Shown here piece by piece: positions 22,750 through 35,200 of a stretch of 64,000 bases of DNA. The notes beneath the pieces were generated by a model. That model was not told the origin of the DNA and ran no database searches. It saw only the letters and a program-made list of their open reading frames with translations. A program made the position numbers and the translations under genes. Where the stretch lies: positions 2,296,808-2,360,807 of the forward strand of contig VXAZ01001670.1 in the NCBI GenBank assembly GCA_013399875.1, read 5' to 3'. The first letter of the stretch is position 1. The number at the start of each line of letters is the position of its first letter. The stretch comes from Gymnorhina tibicen. Taxonomy: Eukaryota > Chordata > Aves > Passeriformes > Artamidae.

Positions 22750-24825
22750 TTTTTAGCATTTCTTCCTTCTATATTTTCTCTGAATCTGCAAATACATTAC
22801 CAACACTCTGGTAAAATGACAGAGACTACCCATTACCATAGGCCCTTCCAGAAATAGACACCTATTTGAAAAACTACAGTGGAGCCACACTAGCACATGA
22901 ATGATGATAATAATATGAGGCATTAACTAAATCCTCTCCATGACTCCCACCATGGCTATGACGAAACAAAGCAGAGAGAAGAGACACTATACATGTATCA
23001 TGATACTGCTGAGAATCTGAAGGAAAATGTCTGAAAAAATGCAGGAAACGTTCATTTCTCTGCATGAAAGGCAAAGATGCCTGGCAATTTGGAGCCTGAA
23101 GATTACCTACTGCAAATATTGCTGAGTTTCTTTCTAAGTTTAGGTAATTTAATGATAAATTAAGTTCTGAGCTTCAGTGAGGTGTGACAATAATTCTGTC
23201 CAGAGCTGGTGAGAAAGACAGTGTTTAGAATACACTTATCTTTTAATTCAGACTGCATGAATAATATTTACCCTAGCTTACTCAGTGATATTTTTCCTCT
23301 AAACGTAAATTATTTCTGGCCAATGGAATTTCACAAAGAAGGTCCATCTCTGCCTCTGAGAGACAACTAGAGCAGCGCTGACGTACATGTTCACCCCCGA
23401 GTATGAAGAGATGTCATTCCCTGTACTGTCAAAAACACTAATGAAAGGCTCAAAATGGCACCAGGTACAGCTGTCCACATCACCATCATCCAACTACAAA
23501 AGTTTAGGGTAAGACCTTAGTCATGGGGCACATCTGCCTGTCTCGTGAATCTTGCTGTGACTCACAGATGACAGCTCCTGTTAGAGGATGGCTACTGACC
23601 TAGATGAACCCCCCTATGCCAACCCTACAGGGGCATTCCTGCGTCTCTCAATTCTGAGGGCTCAACAGCACAGTACTGTACGTTCTTCACCGTCTTCTCA
23701 GGCACAGCCCAAGAGCCCAATGCTGAACTTCAGGCTTATAATGAGAGATACCCATGCTATTCTGTGGCTCACCAAGACAGTTTGAGTCAGTGAAACCATG
23801 GGAACTGGAAGTGGTCTCACATACACTCTTGAAGGTTGAGAGTATCTAAGTCCTAGCTTAGGAAACACCTTGATGAAGTGGTTCCCAGTTACAAGACCAA
23901 ACGAGACATTCAAGTTTAAGCAATGGAACCTTCAAAGGCACAAACAGAATCCACAGCAAAATTTTAATACCCTGGAATTACCTAAGTCAGACTAGAGACA
24001 GAAACAGTGAACTCTCTTCTCACTTCCTGCCCCAAAGCTCAGCAGTGCTGGAGTCTAACCATGCTCAGAACTATGCTCACTGCTGAGACAATTCCCAACA
24101 TTATCCTAGCCTCTCCAGCCTCTCCAGGCAGCATTCCTAGTCTTCCCATTGTCAGTATCTAAATTATTTCTCTCATTTATATGGCTTTATAATACTTGCT
24201 CTCCTGTTCCATCCAAACTCCTCTTTTCCAGGATAGAGATATTTACCTTCCAGTCTCTCTTCAACTACTTTTTCCTCATTATTTGCTCTGCTGAAGATCC
24301 CATCTCTACCTCGGGGCTCCAAGGGGACATCCAAAGATATAGACTGCATGGTGTATCTGGGAGACAATTTACCCAGAAAGCCTCATCTTGTCCACAAAAG
24401 ACTCCAGACAGGGGAGTTGCAGAAGCAGTGCCAGCACAAGGCACTGGGTTATTGAGGCTGCCAGTTTCTCCATCAAATCATACCCAGAAGAGTACACATG
24501 CATCTGATTTTTGAATGTCTGAAGGCACTCTGGTCTATGGTGTGTTGTCAGTGTGGGATGATGTTGTCAGTGGAAGGAATTTAAAACATTTTTAAGTGGC
24601 CAAAAGCCTCTCTGAATAGAGGGCTGCTTCCCAATTCCAGCAGCTGTCCAAATGCCCTTTCTGTCTTTCTGCAGGGCACAAGCTCTCAGTTTGGGGAACA
24701 GCTAGGGCTTTACACTTTCTGGTTTCTCTCAAAACCAGAAAGCCCCTGCCTCCCATAACCCTACTGCCCACTCTTGCCTTGAGTCCATCCACTCCCCCTC
24801 CCTGCTCCAGCACCGCCCTCCCCAC
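22750..24825. other. Intergenic, no gene recognised
   Basis: Several frames of 60-120 codons, all unrecognised. No named repeat. Confidence 0.4.
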
Positions 24826-24829
24826 CTCC

Positions 24830-25215
24830 AGCCCGGGTGACGATCCATGAAAGCCCCCAGCAGTATGTCACAGGAGTGATAATTACATCCCCCCGCTTGC
24901 ATCATGCCGCCTGCTGCTGACCTCTCACCCCTCCTCTCTTTTAATCACCCCCTGGCATCAGTCACTCTGACAGGGAGGCAGCACGGGACACGTGACCTGT
25001 CAGCCCAGGGACATGACTTATAGGGCCCGACTGGTGGACAAAGGGAAGGGAGATAGGCAGCATAAATCTCCAGTACGAATAAAAGAGAGTGATGGGGTAC
25101 TCTGCCGGGGCCTGCGTTAGCAGATTCTCGGCCTCTTGTTATTCAGCCCAGAGTTATGGTGATGAGGAAGTGGCCGAGAGTGACACGCGCTGGTCCCAAT
25201 CAACCTTGCGAAACC
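24830..25215. promoter_or_regulatory. Candidate conserved non-coding element E
   Basis: A block with a CACGTG E-box (24989-24994) fused to TGACCT (24993-24998), a second TGACCT at 24918-24923 followed by C and TCACCC, a TAATTA core near 24880, and a TTTTAATCACC stretch. TGACCT is the complement of the nuclear-receptor half site AGGTCA, and the first instance is close to a DR1 arrangement. ESRRB, an orphan receptor binding such half sites, is the next gene beyond GPATCH2L in mammals; that link is suggestive only. CpGs are retained toward the right end. Confidence 0.45.
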
Positions 25216-25219
25216 TGCT

Positions 25220-27110
25220 GAGACCTAGAGGAGCCTTAATGTCACACATGGCTGGAGAGCCTCAACGAGGTGGGCAAGGGCCAGGGGAGCAGCCAGAGCT
25301 GTCCCCAGCCACCAGAGGCATCTGACCAACAAAAGCTTCTGCAGTCAGCAAGGCACTAAGTCACACAGAACAAGGACCCCTCTCCATCTCTACTGAGCAC
25401 GGCTGCAGCAGGATTTGCACATCAGAGCACCCCCCTTGGCTCAGGATGCAGGCTTCTCCCTAACTGGCACATTCCTCCAAGCTTCCCACTGGCCCTCTGC
25501 CCACCTGCAGACTGCCCTGCCATATATCCTTTCCATCTACTCCCTTGCGCTCACCTGTTGCTTGGTAGGATGGTATCACTGGTACATCAGTCAGCTGCTT
25601 CTATTATAAAGTTACAGGACATCTGGAGTTTCCACCAAGGAATGGTCCTCCATCACACCTCTGCAGGGACATAATTGATCCTCTTGGGACTGCAGAGACC
25701 TTTTACTTTTATATGGAGCACATGAGGGAGTGTGTTCTTCCACTAACACCTGGTGTGATGGGTGCTGCAGTGGACGAAGGGCATCAGAAAGATCATCAAC
25801 TCCATCCTATGACAGTCACTACCTAGGTCATCTTGTTCCCCTCATCCATGTACTCCTCAGGAGGGAAAGTGGCAAGTGAGAGCTGATGTCCCTAGTAGGG
25901 CTGTAACTGCTCTAGTACTTAATCTTCAGAGAAGAGAAGTCAGGAATTTTAACCCAGAAGGAGTACAAATGAGAAGGAAGCCCAGAGAGAAGAACTGGGG
26001 GCAGTTTTGAATACACTGGAGAAGAAATTAGGGAGAGGGTAACATGTGGGAGGAAGACAGGGAAATTTAAAGTAAATTTTCTTTCTTTTGTTTGAAAACT
26101 GAAAGTAGTACCTGAAATTATAACTCTTCAGCTGAAAGCCAAAAACTTTGATGACTTTCCTTTGTGTATCATGGAACAGAGTAATGAAGTCCCTTTCCAC
26201 CTTCGGGTGCAGTTGTTTCTGACTGAACATAAGAAAGGTGAATCCCAGTAACCAGGAGGGATTTGGCTCCATAAACATCTATAACTGGCAACTACCATGT
26301 CTCAGGTGCTCAGAGATGTGAAAGCATTGGGGGCAGAGCAGGAATGCAGCGTGCAGATCTTTTACACTGGTGCCATGTCCCCTGTCCTGCACTGGCAGTG
26401 GCTTCTCTAAACTTCAGGTCTCATTTGCACAGTGAAAACATCAACAAAGCCATCTACTAATATTGGCTGTTCACTCTGTGCATAAGCACCACCTCTTGAC
26501 CAACTCCTCCTACTCTTCCCTGAGACCTACAAACTCCAGCATTATGCCAGATATCTCATTTATAAGACAGTTGCTAAAATGAGAAGTGTGTCCAGACAGC
26601 CATGGATGAAAGTCTGCTCATGCCATTCCCTGAGTGAGAGCCTGCTTTTGTACACTAAAATGTCCTCTCACATGTCCCAGGTGAGGGGCCCCAGACAGGG
26701 CTGTACAAATCATACAGTTCAGTGCTGGTGCCACCACTAAATGAGAGCGCGAAGGTGCTGAGACCTTCCTCCCGGACCACCACAGCATCCTACGCATATC
26801 CTATACCCTCCTCTCCCAGCAAGTACCCAGTGCTGCTGCCCTCCTCAGTTTCCCCACCACTGCCTGCAGTCTCCCAGTCCCTGCACAGCGTGAGGCAGGT
26901 AAGGCTCTCTCTCACACAGAACAGACTTTATTTAGCTGGAACCTGAGGATTAGACTGAACAGGGCCTCACACTTGCCTCTCCATTCTCCCTGAAGGCTTC
27001 TTCTCCACTGGCAACTTCCTTTTGGGCTGAGGGGAAAGCCCTGAAGTCCCCAGCCTCCTCACCAGCTGGGTCCTACCCTCTGAGACAGGAGCACACCGCT
27101 CCCTACCCTC
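25220..27110. other. Intergenic, no gene recognised
   Basis: Ordinary intergenic DNA. No recognisable exon or transposon. Confidence 0.4.
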
Positions 27111-27114
27111 CTCC

Positions 27115-27245
27115 CCCCCATCTGCCTTTTAACGATGATGGAAGCTGCTGTCAGCGTGCTGCGACAGTAATAAACACTCTTCTTAATAACACAGGGTGTC
27201 CCTCTTATTAAAATGAATAGACTTCAGTGGTAAAGCCAGGCTGCC
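27115..27245. promoter_or_regulatory. Candidate conserved non-coding element F (short)
   Basis: About 130 bp with TTTTAACGATGATGG, AGTAATAAACAC (HOX/CDX-like), CTTAATAACACAGG and TCTTATTAAAATG, flanked by unremarkable GC-rich sequence. Several CpGs remain. Confidence 0.4.
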
Positions 27246-27249
27246 TGCC

Positions 27250-30200
27250 TTGCAGTCTGGTGTGGACAGCAACCCTCAAGCAGAGCAGTTTATCTGCTGT
27301 AATTACTACAGCAGCTTCGGCTCCAGGACATTCCTGGTTACAGCACTGTACTGTATCCCCCGGCAGAGACTTGAGTGCATGGAGATGCTACCAACACATG
27401 AGCACACAGAGAAATGCAGGCAGATAACTGCCTGTGTGCCTGCAAACTTGTACAGTTATCTCTGAGATGCAAAGACACAGCAGAGTAGGGTTAAATATAT
27501 CTACTGCCAGGCTTTTAGGCTTCCTAAATCCCACTGAAACCAGCAGCAGCAGCAGCTGGTGTCACTCTTTCTGCTTCCTCATACGTAATAAGTATATTAA
27601 TACACCTGTGCATAAACCACACTGCACTGAAAGCAGGTAAAGAAAGGAAAGTGCCTGGTCTGTGGGTGACAATCCTCTCTTTCCCCAGCTCATAATATAT
27701 CTGCTCAATTCTTCCAGTTCCCCGGTGGATGAGAGGTCACAGGATAAATATATTCAGGGTTTATATACCAGTGCACCACGTTAAGAAGAACTGATGTGGC
27801 ACATCCCTTGTGTCCACCCTTTCTGGGTTTTGCATCTCAGTTAATGTACTGGTTTCTCCCTCTTTGTGACGCTGTCCATTTCCCAAGCATCAAATTCAGA
27901 TGATCTTTGTACCTCAAAGCACTGACTCTCTTTCACCGTGCATACTGTAGCCAAACACCAAGTTTGGAATCCACAGCACAGTGAAGGATACCATGTGACA
28001 TGATGTTCTGCCAGAGGTTCTTTTGAAGGTATGTTTGGACTGGCTACTACACAGTGGCTTCTGTGCAAGAATTCTCGCCTGGGAAACCAAAGCACTCCCC
28101 TCCTCTGCAGATCTAGTTTATCTTCTTAGCCTTTACTAAGCTGGCTGATTCTGTAAATGTGCCCAACGTTGACCTGAGTGAGGCCACGTGTATGCAGAAG
28201 AAAAGCTGCTCTAGGATGCATTTTCCTCCTTTTGAGCTCTCTCAAACAGAGATTATCCAAGGGAAAAATCTATCAGAAAGACAAATGACAGTAGCACATC
28301 CCAACATCCACTCTGCTGCCAACTCAGAGCAGTTCTCTGGGCTGCAGAGACCCAGCAAGGCCAAATCTGGGCCACTGCATCTCACCCTTTCAGGAGCAAG
28401 CACAGAGGAGCAGTGCACAGCTATTGCATCATTTCTCTCCCTCTTCAGTGCATTAAGGCAGGTTTCTGCATCACTGTCACCGTCAGGCCTCAAAGAGCTC
28501 ACACACTTGCAGGATTCCAGCATTCAGAACACCTAACTCCATCTCCCCTTGCAGTGCTCCTCACAGAAGAGCTCACAGCCGGACACAAAGCTAGCAGTGG
28601 GCAATTTAGCAAATTTGCCAAAGGGGTAGAATAAAAATAATCAATTCATGTGCAGCCAGGAGAAGCAGCTGGCAGGACCTCACCATGAGGAACCGGACTC
28701 AGGTATGTCTACCTTTATTAACTATGAGAGACAGGCATTTGTTAGCCCTTCTTAGAAAATATTCCTGGCATGGGATATTACAATCTCACTGGTTTTGCTG
28801 GTGTTTAGCACAGCACAAGAGACTAGAGCAGAGGAGCAGATAGGAAAAAAATGAAACAACGTATGAATGAATCAGTCTATTTCAAACCATTGTCTTCCTG
28901 GGCTCAGAAGTCAAATGCATCGCAAGAAAGCTGCAGACATGCTGTTTCTTCATGTTTCCCAAGTCACTCATACGCCACGTCCTGAACTGTCCATCTTTCT
29001 GCTCAGTGGAAGGTTAGCAAGGATATATCAGGAGGAGCAGTTGATGAATGCGAAACAAGACAAAGATCGAGTCTAAAAGGCTTCCAAAAGGCCGGTAATA
29101 TCCCAGAATCAGTATCTCTAGCTACGTGCAAACAGACTGCACCACTGGTGTCCACAGTACTTTCACTTTTCTAGGCCATGGCAGGGATTCTCTAAAGTTC
29201 ACTTCCCACCACCAGGCCTAGATTTCCAGATCCACCTGGCTTCTCTTGCTGAATCACTGCCACCAAGGGCTACAGGTCATGTTGGGGGCTGGCAGCAAGG
29301 CTGCTAGTCTGGGCTTTCAGAGCTGCAAGCCTGTGTCAGTGAAGAGGGCTAAACCAGCAGTAGAGCAGCTCAAAGGAGACTGTGGGAGCACTGACAATTT
29401 CTCACGTTAAAAAAATAAAAAGAAAAAAAGATGAAAGAAAATAAATGAGAACCTTGCACAAGAAGCTGAGCCCAAGAGCTGAGCAGAGCTAGGAAAAGTT
29501 GCAGCACATCCTTCACCCCTGCTACTAGTGACTTTATTCAGGGGACATGCAAGCTCAGCGTGCAGCAGGGTTGAGATGGAAGCCACATGAAGTCTACTTC
29601 AAACTCCAAAGGCTGCTTTTGGCATGTTCAGTGCCTGCAAGGCCAGGCCAGCTACTGCCTGCTAGGAGTTTGGTTACAGGCTGGGTAACTCCTGTTCTTG
29701 ACAAAATCACCCTGCAGAACTGCTGGAGGGGTCCTGATGCTGTGGCATTGCCTGCACCATAGCAATGGCTGCTGCATATCTCTACATGTGGAAAAGAAGG
29801 CACAGTATTGGCAAACTCTCCTTCCCACGTTGAGAAAGCAGTTGAAGCTTCATTCACCACAGTGCTGGGCCCAGGCCCTCATATCAAAGGGAAGTGCTTG
29901 TGTCTGAAGTCGCCTTGCTGTGGCTCATTGCCTGTCACCAAACAGCTCATGGAAAACAAACCACTGTGTTCAGACCAAAGTGCTTCTCATAAATGTGGAT
30001 ACTCCAGCTCCTTGAGAAGGCCTTGTGCTTCAGGTAACACGCAAAGCAAAATTTTGCTTGAGGATGTTGTTCACCACTGTTACAATGAAATGAGACATGG
30101 GAAAGCGGACAACCAATCATCCAAAAATCTTAGCACCAGTCACACAATTTCCCTCCTTCCACTGCTGTCAACTCCAAACAACATCAGTGTTTTGCTGCAG

Positions 30201-32205
30201 GTGCTTTTTTCTGGGATGCTGGAGGATTTCGCAGCACACATAAAGCACACAGGAGTTGCAGAGGCATTGACACAGGCGAGCTGAGATTCTGCTGACAGCC
30301 TGTCCAGAGGATGAGTCAGGAGAGGACCAGCTCTTCACTAGATCCTAGAAAGCTCAGACATGGTTCTGGCAAATCACTTCTTGAGCCTGGGTGGGCTGAC
30401 CGAGGGCAAAGGGCTATCAATGCCGCCCAGCTGAAGAGCCCTGAAGTGCTGATGAGGGTGCTGGGAGAAGATGAGAGCTTGGGAGAGCTGATCAGTAGAA
30501 GACTGATCCCAGACAGAGACACTCTCCAGAGAAACTGAGCCAAGGAGAACTCAGCCTTCTGACTTCCCTGGGCTTGCATGCTCTATGGGGCTGTGACATG
30601 TCAAGAAGCAGATAAAGAAATTATTCTGAGCAAGTGTATTTTTCTCCCATTGGGCTGCAGACAAACACATACAGATAAAGAGAGACCTCTAGTGATGCTG
30701 GAGGGACTCTGCCTGTCCTCCCCCTCTGAGCATCCCTCACAGCCAGAAACAAATGTCTCGATTGCTCTGACTAGTGCAGTAATAGCTTTCCTCCTGAGTG
30801 GGAGAAAAACACAGGCTTATCACAAGAATATCCGCTCATCCACGAAGGAGGTGGAGAGGTGGAATTCAGATTCAGGGGAATGATTATGCCAGACTTGCGG
30901 AGTTCAAAAAAACTGACAAAGACAAGTGGCATGGGCTCAGGTCTTGCCCACACCCTGCCTCTCCAGTTGCAGTTATCTGAGCTCCAGCCTGGTCCTGGGA
31001 TCAAGCATATGATTCAGCGTGTGGGGAGTGGATTATTGCCAGTGCTGGGAAATGTTCATCTTGGTGGCAATGTGGAACATGTGCCTGAAATTCACATTCA
31101 GGCAGGGATTTCAGTGGCTGCCAGCTCAGTGTGGACAGAGGCAGGAACAAGGAACAGCAGCTGCCTGGCTGAGCCCAGCCATACCAGGAGATGTCATATC
31201 CCCCTTGCACAACCCTGGCAACTGCAGCATCTTGCACTCAGCTGCAGGAAGGAGGAGTGGTTTTGGCTCTTGCTGAATTCAGCCTCAAAACCCCAGTGTC
31301 CAGATGTGAACAGAAAGGATGATGGAGTGTGCATAAGGGCATGCTCATGATGAGCATCCCATGCCCAACACAGAGAGAAGGCAAGCTGTTCAACTTCCCA
31401 ACTCTTTGTACCAAGGACTAGACACAGAGCCAAGAGAAGTGTTTGTTTATTCAGACATGCAACTAGTGCTTAAAACTTTCCAGGTACGAGAAAGGCTTGA
31501 AGGGAAACATGAGAAAAAGAGGCAAATGCAGGGCCAGACTTGGCTAAGTCAGAGGCACAGTGATTGTACTATGCAGTGTCAAAAACCAGATACATAGATC
31601 TGTCCTGTTGCTCTCAAACCCATGGTGAGAAAAGAAATCAAGGGCTCCTGCCAGCCAGGAAAGAAGGTCTCTCTCACCTGTTCCTGCCACCTTCTCTGCA
31701 GCTCTGAGCTGCAATTACTCAATTAGCAGCTCCTGTAGTACCTTCCTTCCACTCAGCAGTCTCTCCTTTTGCCCAGCCAGCATGTAAATCAAAAAGCGGC
31801 AGCTCTTTCCCTAGGCTTTCTTTTTCTTGTGCTAGCCCAAGCCTTGGTGACCTCCTGTTGAGAGAGGGGCAGTCATATTTTTCTGGAATGCTTTATTTTC
31901 TTTGCTGCATGAAGAGTAATTGTGGAGGGGAGGGAGAGCGCAAGCACGAGAAAGCATGTACACTGCCAGCCAGGCCGATGTCCTTGTCCCACAAGGTTAT
32001 GGATCCATTTTAGCTCAAAGAATAATAATAATAAAGCCTCAAAGAAGCAAGGGATTCATAAAACAAAACATGAGCTGGGCATTTGGCAGCAGCTGCCCAT
32101 AGAGTGGGAAGCCCACATTTAAGTTCAGAGGTACACAAACACTCAGATTTCCAGGAGCTGGCAGGGTTTGTGATAGGGTGTGCAGGCATGTGTGCACATG
32201 TGTCT
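27250..32205. other. Intergenic, no gene recognised
   Basis: Contains (CAG)5 at 27541-27555 and an A-rich stretch at about 29406-29450. Frames up to 163 codons (30859-31350 plus, 29808-30284 plus) overlap one another in several frames and resemble no protein. Confidence 0.45.
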
Positions 32206-32208
32206 ACA

Positions 32209-32236
32209 GAGAGAGCTGGCACGAGCCAGCTTTCTC
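32209..32236. other. Short 12-bp-stem hairpin
   Basis: Left arm 32209-32220 (GAGAGAGCTGGC) pairs with 32225-32236 (GCCAGCTTTCTC) across an ACGA loop, with one G-T pair. It has no downstream T-run that would make it a terminator, and terminators of that kind are not expected in a bird. Probably incidental. Confidence 0.4.
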
Positions 32237-32239
32237 TTC

Positions 32240-35200
32240 CCCTGCATACTTCACTGGTGGTAATTCAGATAGTGCAGCAGAGTGCAGAGGTGCATTCAGA
32301 CCGAGGAGCACGTCTGACCCAAACAAGAACAAGTGGCCTGTGTGGTGACCCCCCCCCCGCCCTGCTGCATCCCACCATGCCTCCCCACGCAGCACAAATG
32401 CAGCTTTCTGACAGCTGCATGGGACACTTGCACTGAACATTTCTCTTCCCTGTTTAGAGGACAAACATGAGGCACGGAACAACAGAACAGCTTATGCCTG
32501 AGACAGAAGAGCCTCCTCTACAAGAATTCAGAAAACTTTGGGGATTTGCAAGTGTTCTGATGAAATCCCAACAGGCATGTGAATATTTCCAAGTGATAAA
32601 TAAGGCCCTGAGGACCAAATTCAAGACTTTTTGAGAAAAACAATGGTAGTACATTTCTTTTTGCTTCATATATAGTGAGCTTTAATAACAATTACTATTT
32701 CTTTCTTGCAACAGGCATGCATGACACTTTCCTGACTGCAAAGGACATCTCTTTTGCTCATTTCCAGTATATCAGAACAGAGACATTTAGATCAAATGCA
32801 AAGGGAGCTCAGATGAGTTAAGACTACCTGGTACTTTGGAGGAGTCAATTATTTAATAAACAATGGGTTAAAAAAAGTACTCAACAGGTTAGAAATTCAG
32901 GCAGCCTTGTTGAAAGATAAGATCCATTTCTTCCTGATAGGTGTTCTTACATTAAAAAGCTCTACAGTTAACTGGGGAAGTTGAAGGCAGGATCTGAGCA
33001 GTCAGGGGGAATTTCTGTGTTTACTGCTCAGAGTGCAAAGGATTATAACATTGACCAATGCCCACAACAGCCTAGCCTGTAACTGGCTTCTGCCCATCAG
33101 CTTCTCCAGGCTACAGGGAACAAACTCAAACTGGAAGATCAAAAAGGAGTGGAAATTGAGAACAAGTCAGAAATGCTTTTCTAAAAGAAAACCAGCCATC
33201 CTTAACCTACTAGAAATCTCTGAATATAATTGTGAGAAAAGAGACACCATTACCTGGACTTCCAAAAAACCCCAAAAAATCGTCATCATGAAGAGGCTGC
33301 TGATGAAGCTAAGCCAGGACAAGGTAAAAGTGACAATGAAGTTCTGGGATGGGATCATAGCCAAGGATGATCCCAGCCCAGACAGTGTCCTCACTGATCA
33401 AGGCATGGTCCTGCAGCACTGGAGCAGGTGCTCAGAGGCAAATCTGAGTGCTGGTAACAGGGCCCATCCACGGCCCCAGCATGGCAAAGTCATGAACCAG
33501 GCCCAGGGTTCATCCAGGGAGTCTCATCAGGAGCAGCAAGAGCTGGGGCTGCAGCACAGGTCTGAGGTCAGGAGATGAGGCCAGGCTAGAGAGAGGCAGA
33601 ACCACAACACAGCTCAGAAAGGTGATGAGTGGCCCAGGCTGAGCTGAAATGGAGCTCCTGGGTCTGGGTGTGAGTCCCAGATGAGAACAGGGCAATTAAG
33701 GCCTATTGGTGCCATCAGGACCCTGTCAGTTTTGCTTAACATACAGACCCCCTTTACACGGGATGGGATCATACAGACAAGGAGTTTATGGGCAATTTCC
33801 CTGCTCTAGCTGGCCCTGGGTGACAGCCTTCCTTACACACTCCTGTAACATCTGTCTGCCTGCACTCATCATGGGGAACATGTGTAACGTGTTTGCATCC
33901 CTCAGGAGAGGATTTAGCACCATCTAGGCAACAGCTTTAGGAAAAAAAAAGTAAAACCCACCAATTTCCTCAAAGGGCATTAAAAATTATACAAGTGCAT
34001 TGCATTTCCATTTCTCCTGAAGAATAAAACAAAAAGGGGTATGTAATGGGAATACCTCTTACTACAGCACATAACTAGCCTCTAGCAGCTGCCAGTGGTA
34101 CATGGAGGATGTAAGCCCAGGATTTTAAAGACAACATGTAATTTGTGAACCTTCCTGGTCAAGGACATGTGGCAACTGCTAACACCTTGGAAGGAGAAAA
34201 ACAGTAATCTCTGAGTGGCTTAGCCCCTAATTGTCCATTATGGCATTTCTTGGCCTTTTTTTCCTGAAGTATTCAATTGTGGCCACTCTAAGCACTGGGG
34301 GCAGAAGCCAGTTCTCTCTGCTTGAGCAATTCCCATGCTAAGGGAGTGCTTTTTTCTCCAGCAATCCAAAAGGTGCCATGGGATGAAAAACTAAAGTGTA
34401 TTTTCTGTCCTGAGGAATGGGCTGTGCAGACGGAGAGAGCATGAAAGCAGGCAGGCAGCCGGGAACAGTGATCAGCAGAGAGGGCAAAGGCAGCACAGGG
34501 GCTCGTAAATATGTTTTGCTGTTATTTTGGAATGGCAAAGATGTGTCCTTGTAGGAGTAAAACCATACAGATTGCTTTATTATTTTCAGTCCAATGAAAT
34601 TAGCTGGAGTGGGGGGAGAAGCAGGGCAAACAGCAGGCAGGAACAACAGGGATGAAGGCATCTGTACCATGAGGGTACCTTGTGCTTGGGACTGTACAAA
34701 CCCCAGTCCCAAACCTGCCAAGCTGGGTGGTGCTTTGAAAGTTCCGTGTGGCCAGACAAACTGGGGGTCTGTCCTCACAGTCATGGCAGCCCTGCTGGTG
34801 CCTGGATGGAGCTCGGGCAACAGGGCCCCTTTGGCTCACTGCAGGAGGCTGCATGGAGCCTCCAGCTCCTGCTGCTGCTTCACAGTATTGGGACCCCACA
34901 GAGTCCCATACCTCTCCCTGCCCCTTCCCTGCTTCATGGTCCACCCTGTTCCCCTTCCTGGCACCAAGAGCAATGAGAGCCTGTGCTCACCCCATGCATG
35001 CACCCCATGGGACTGGAAGGAAGCAGCACGGTGACTGCCATGCCTATAGGCACACTGGTCACTTATACTGCATTTAGTGACTTATATATTTGATGTAGGA
35101 GCCTTTGCGTGCTCCCCCCACCCCTCATCTCCTTTCACCATCTGTCTGTTTGTTGAGAAATCTGTTCCAGCTGACCTCAAGCTGACCAGTGCTTCCCTCT

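Noticed and set aside
32209..32236. 12-bp-stem hairpin as a functional RNA element
   Set aside because: Too short to be distinguished from chance; it lies in purine-rich GAGA sequence that readily pairs with a nearby TTTCTC run.
33033..33578. 181-codon open frame on the plus strand
   Set aside because: The longest frame in neutral-composition sequence, but no recognisable domain, no biased codon pattern and no neighbouring exons. Consistent with the chance tail for six frames over 64 kb.
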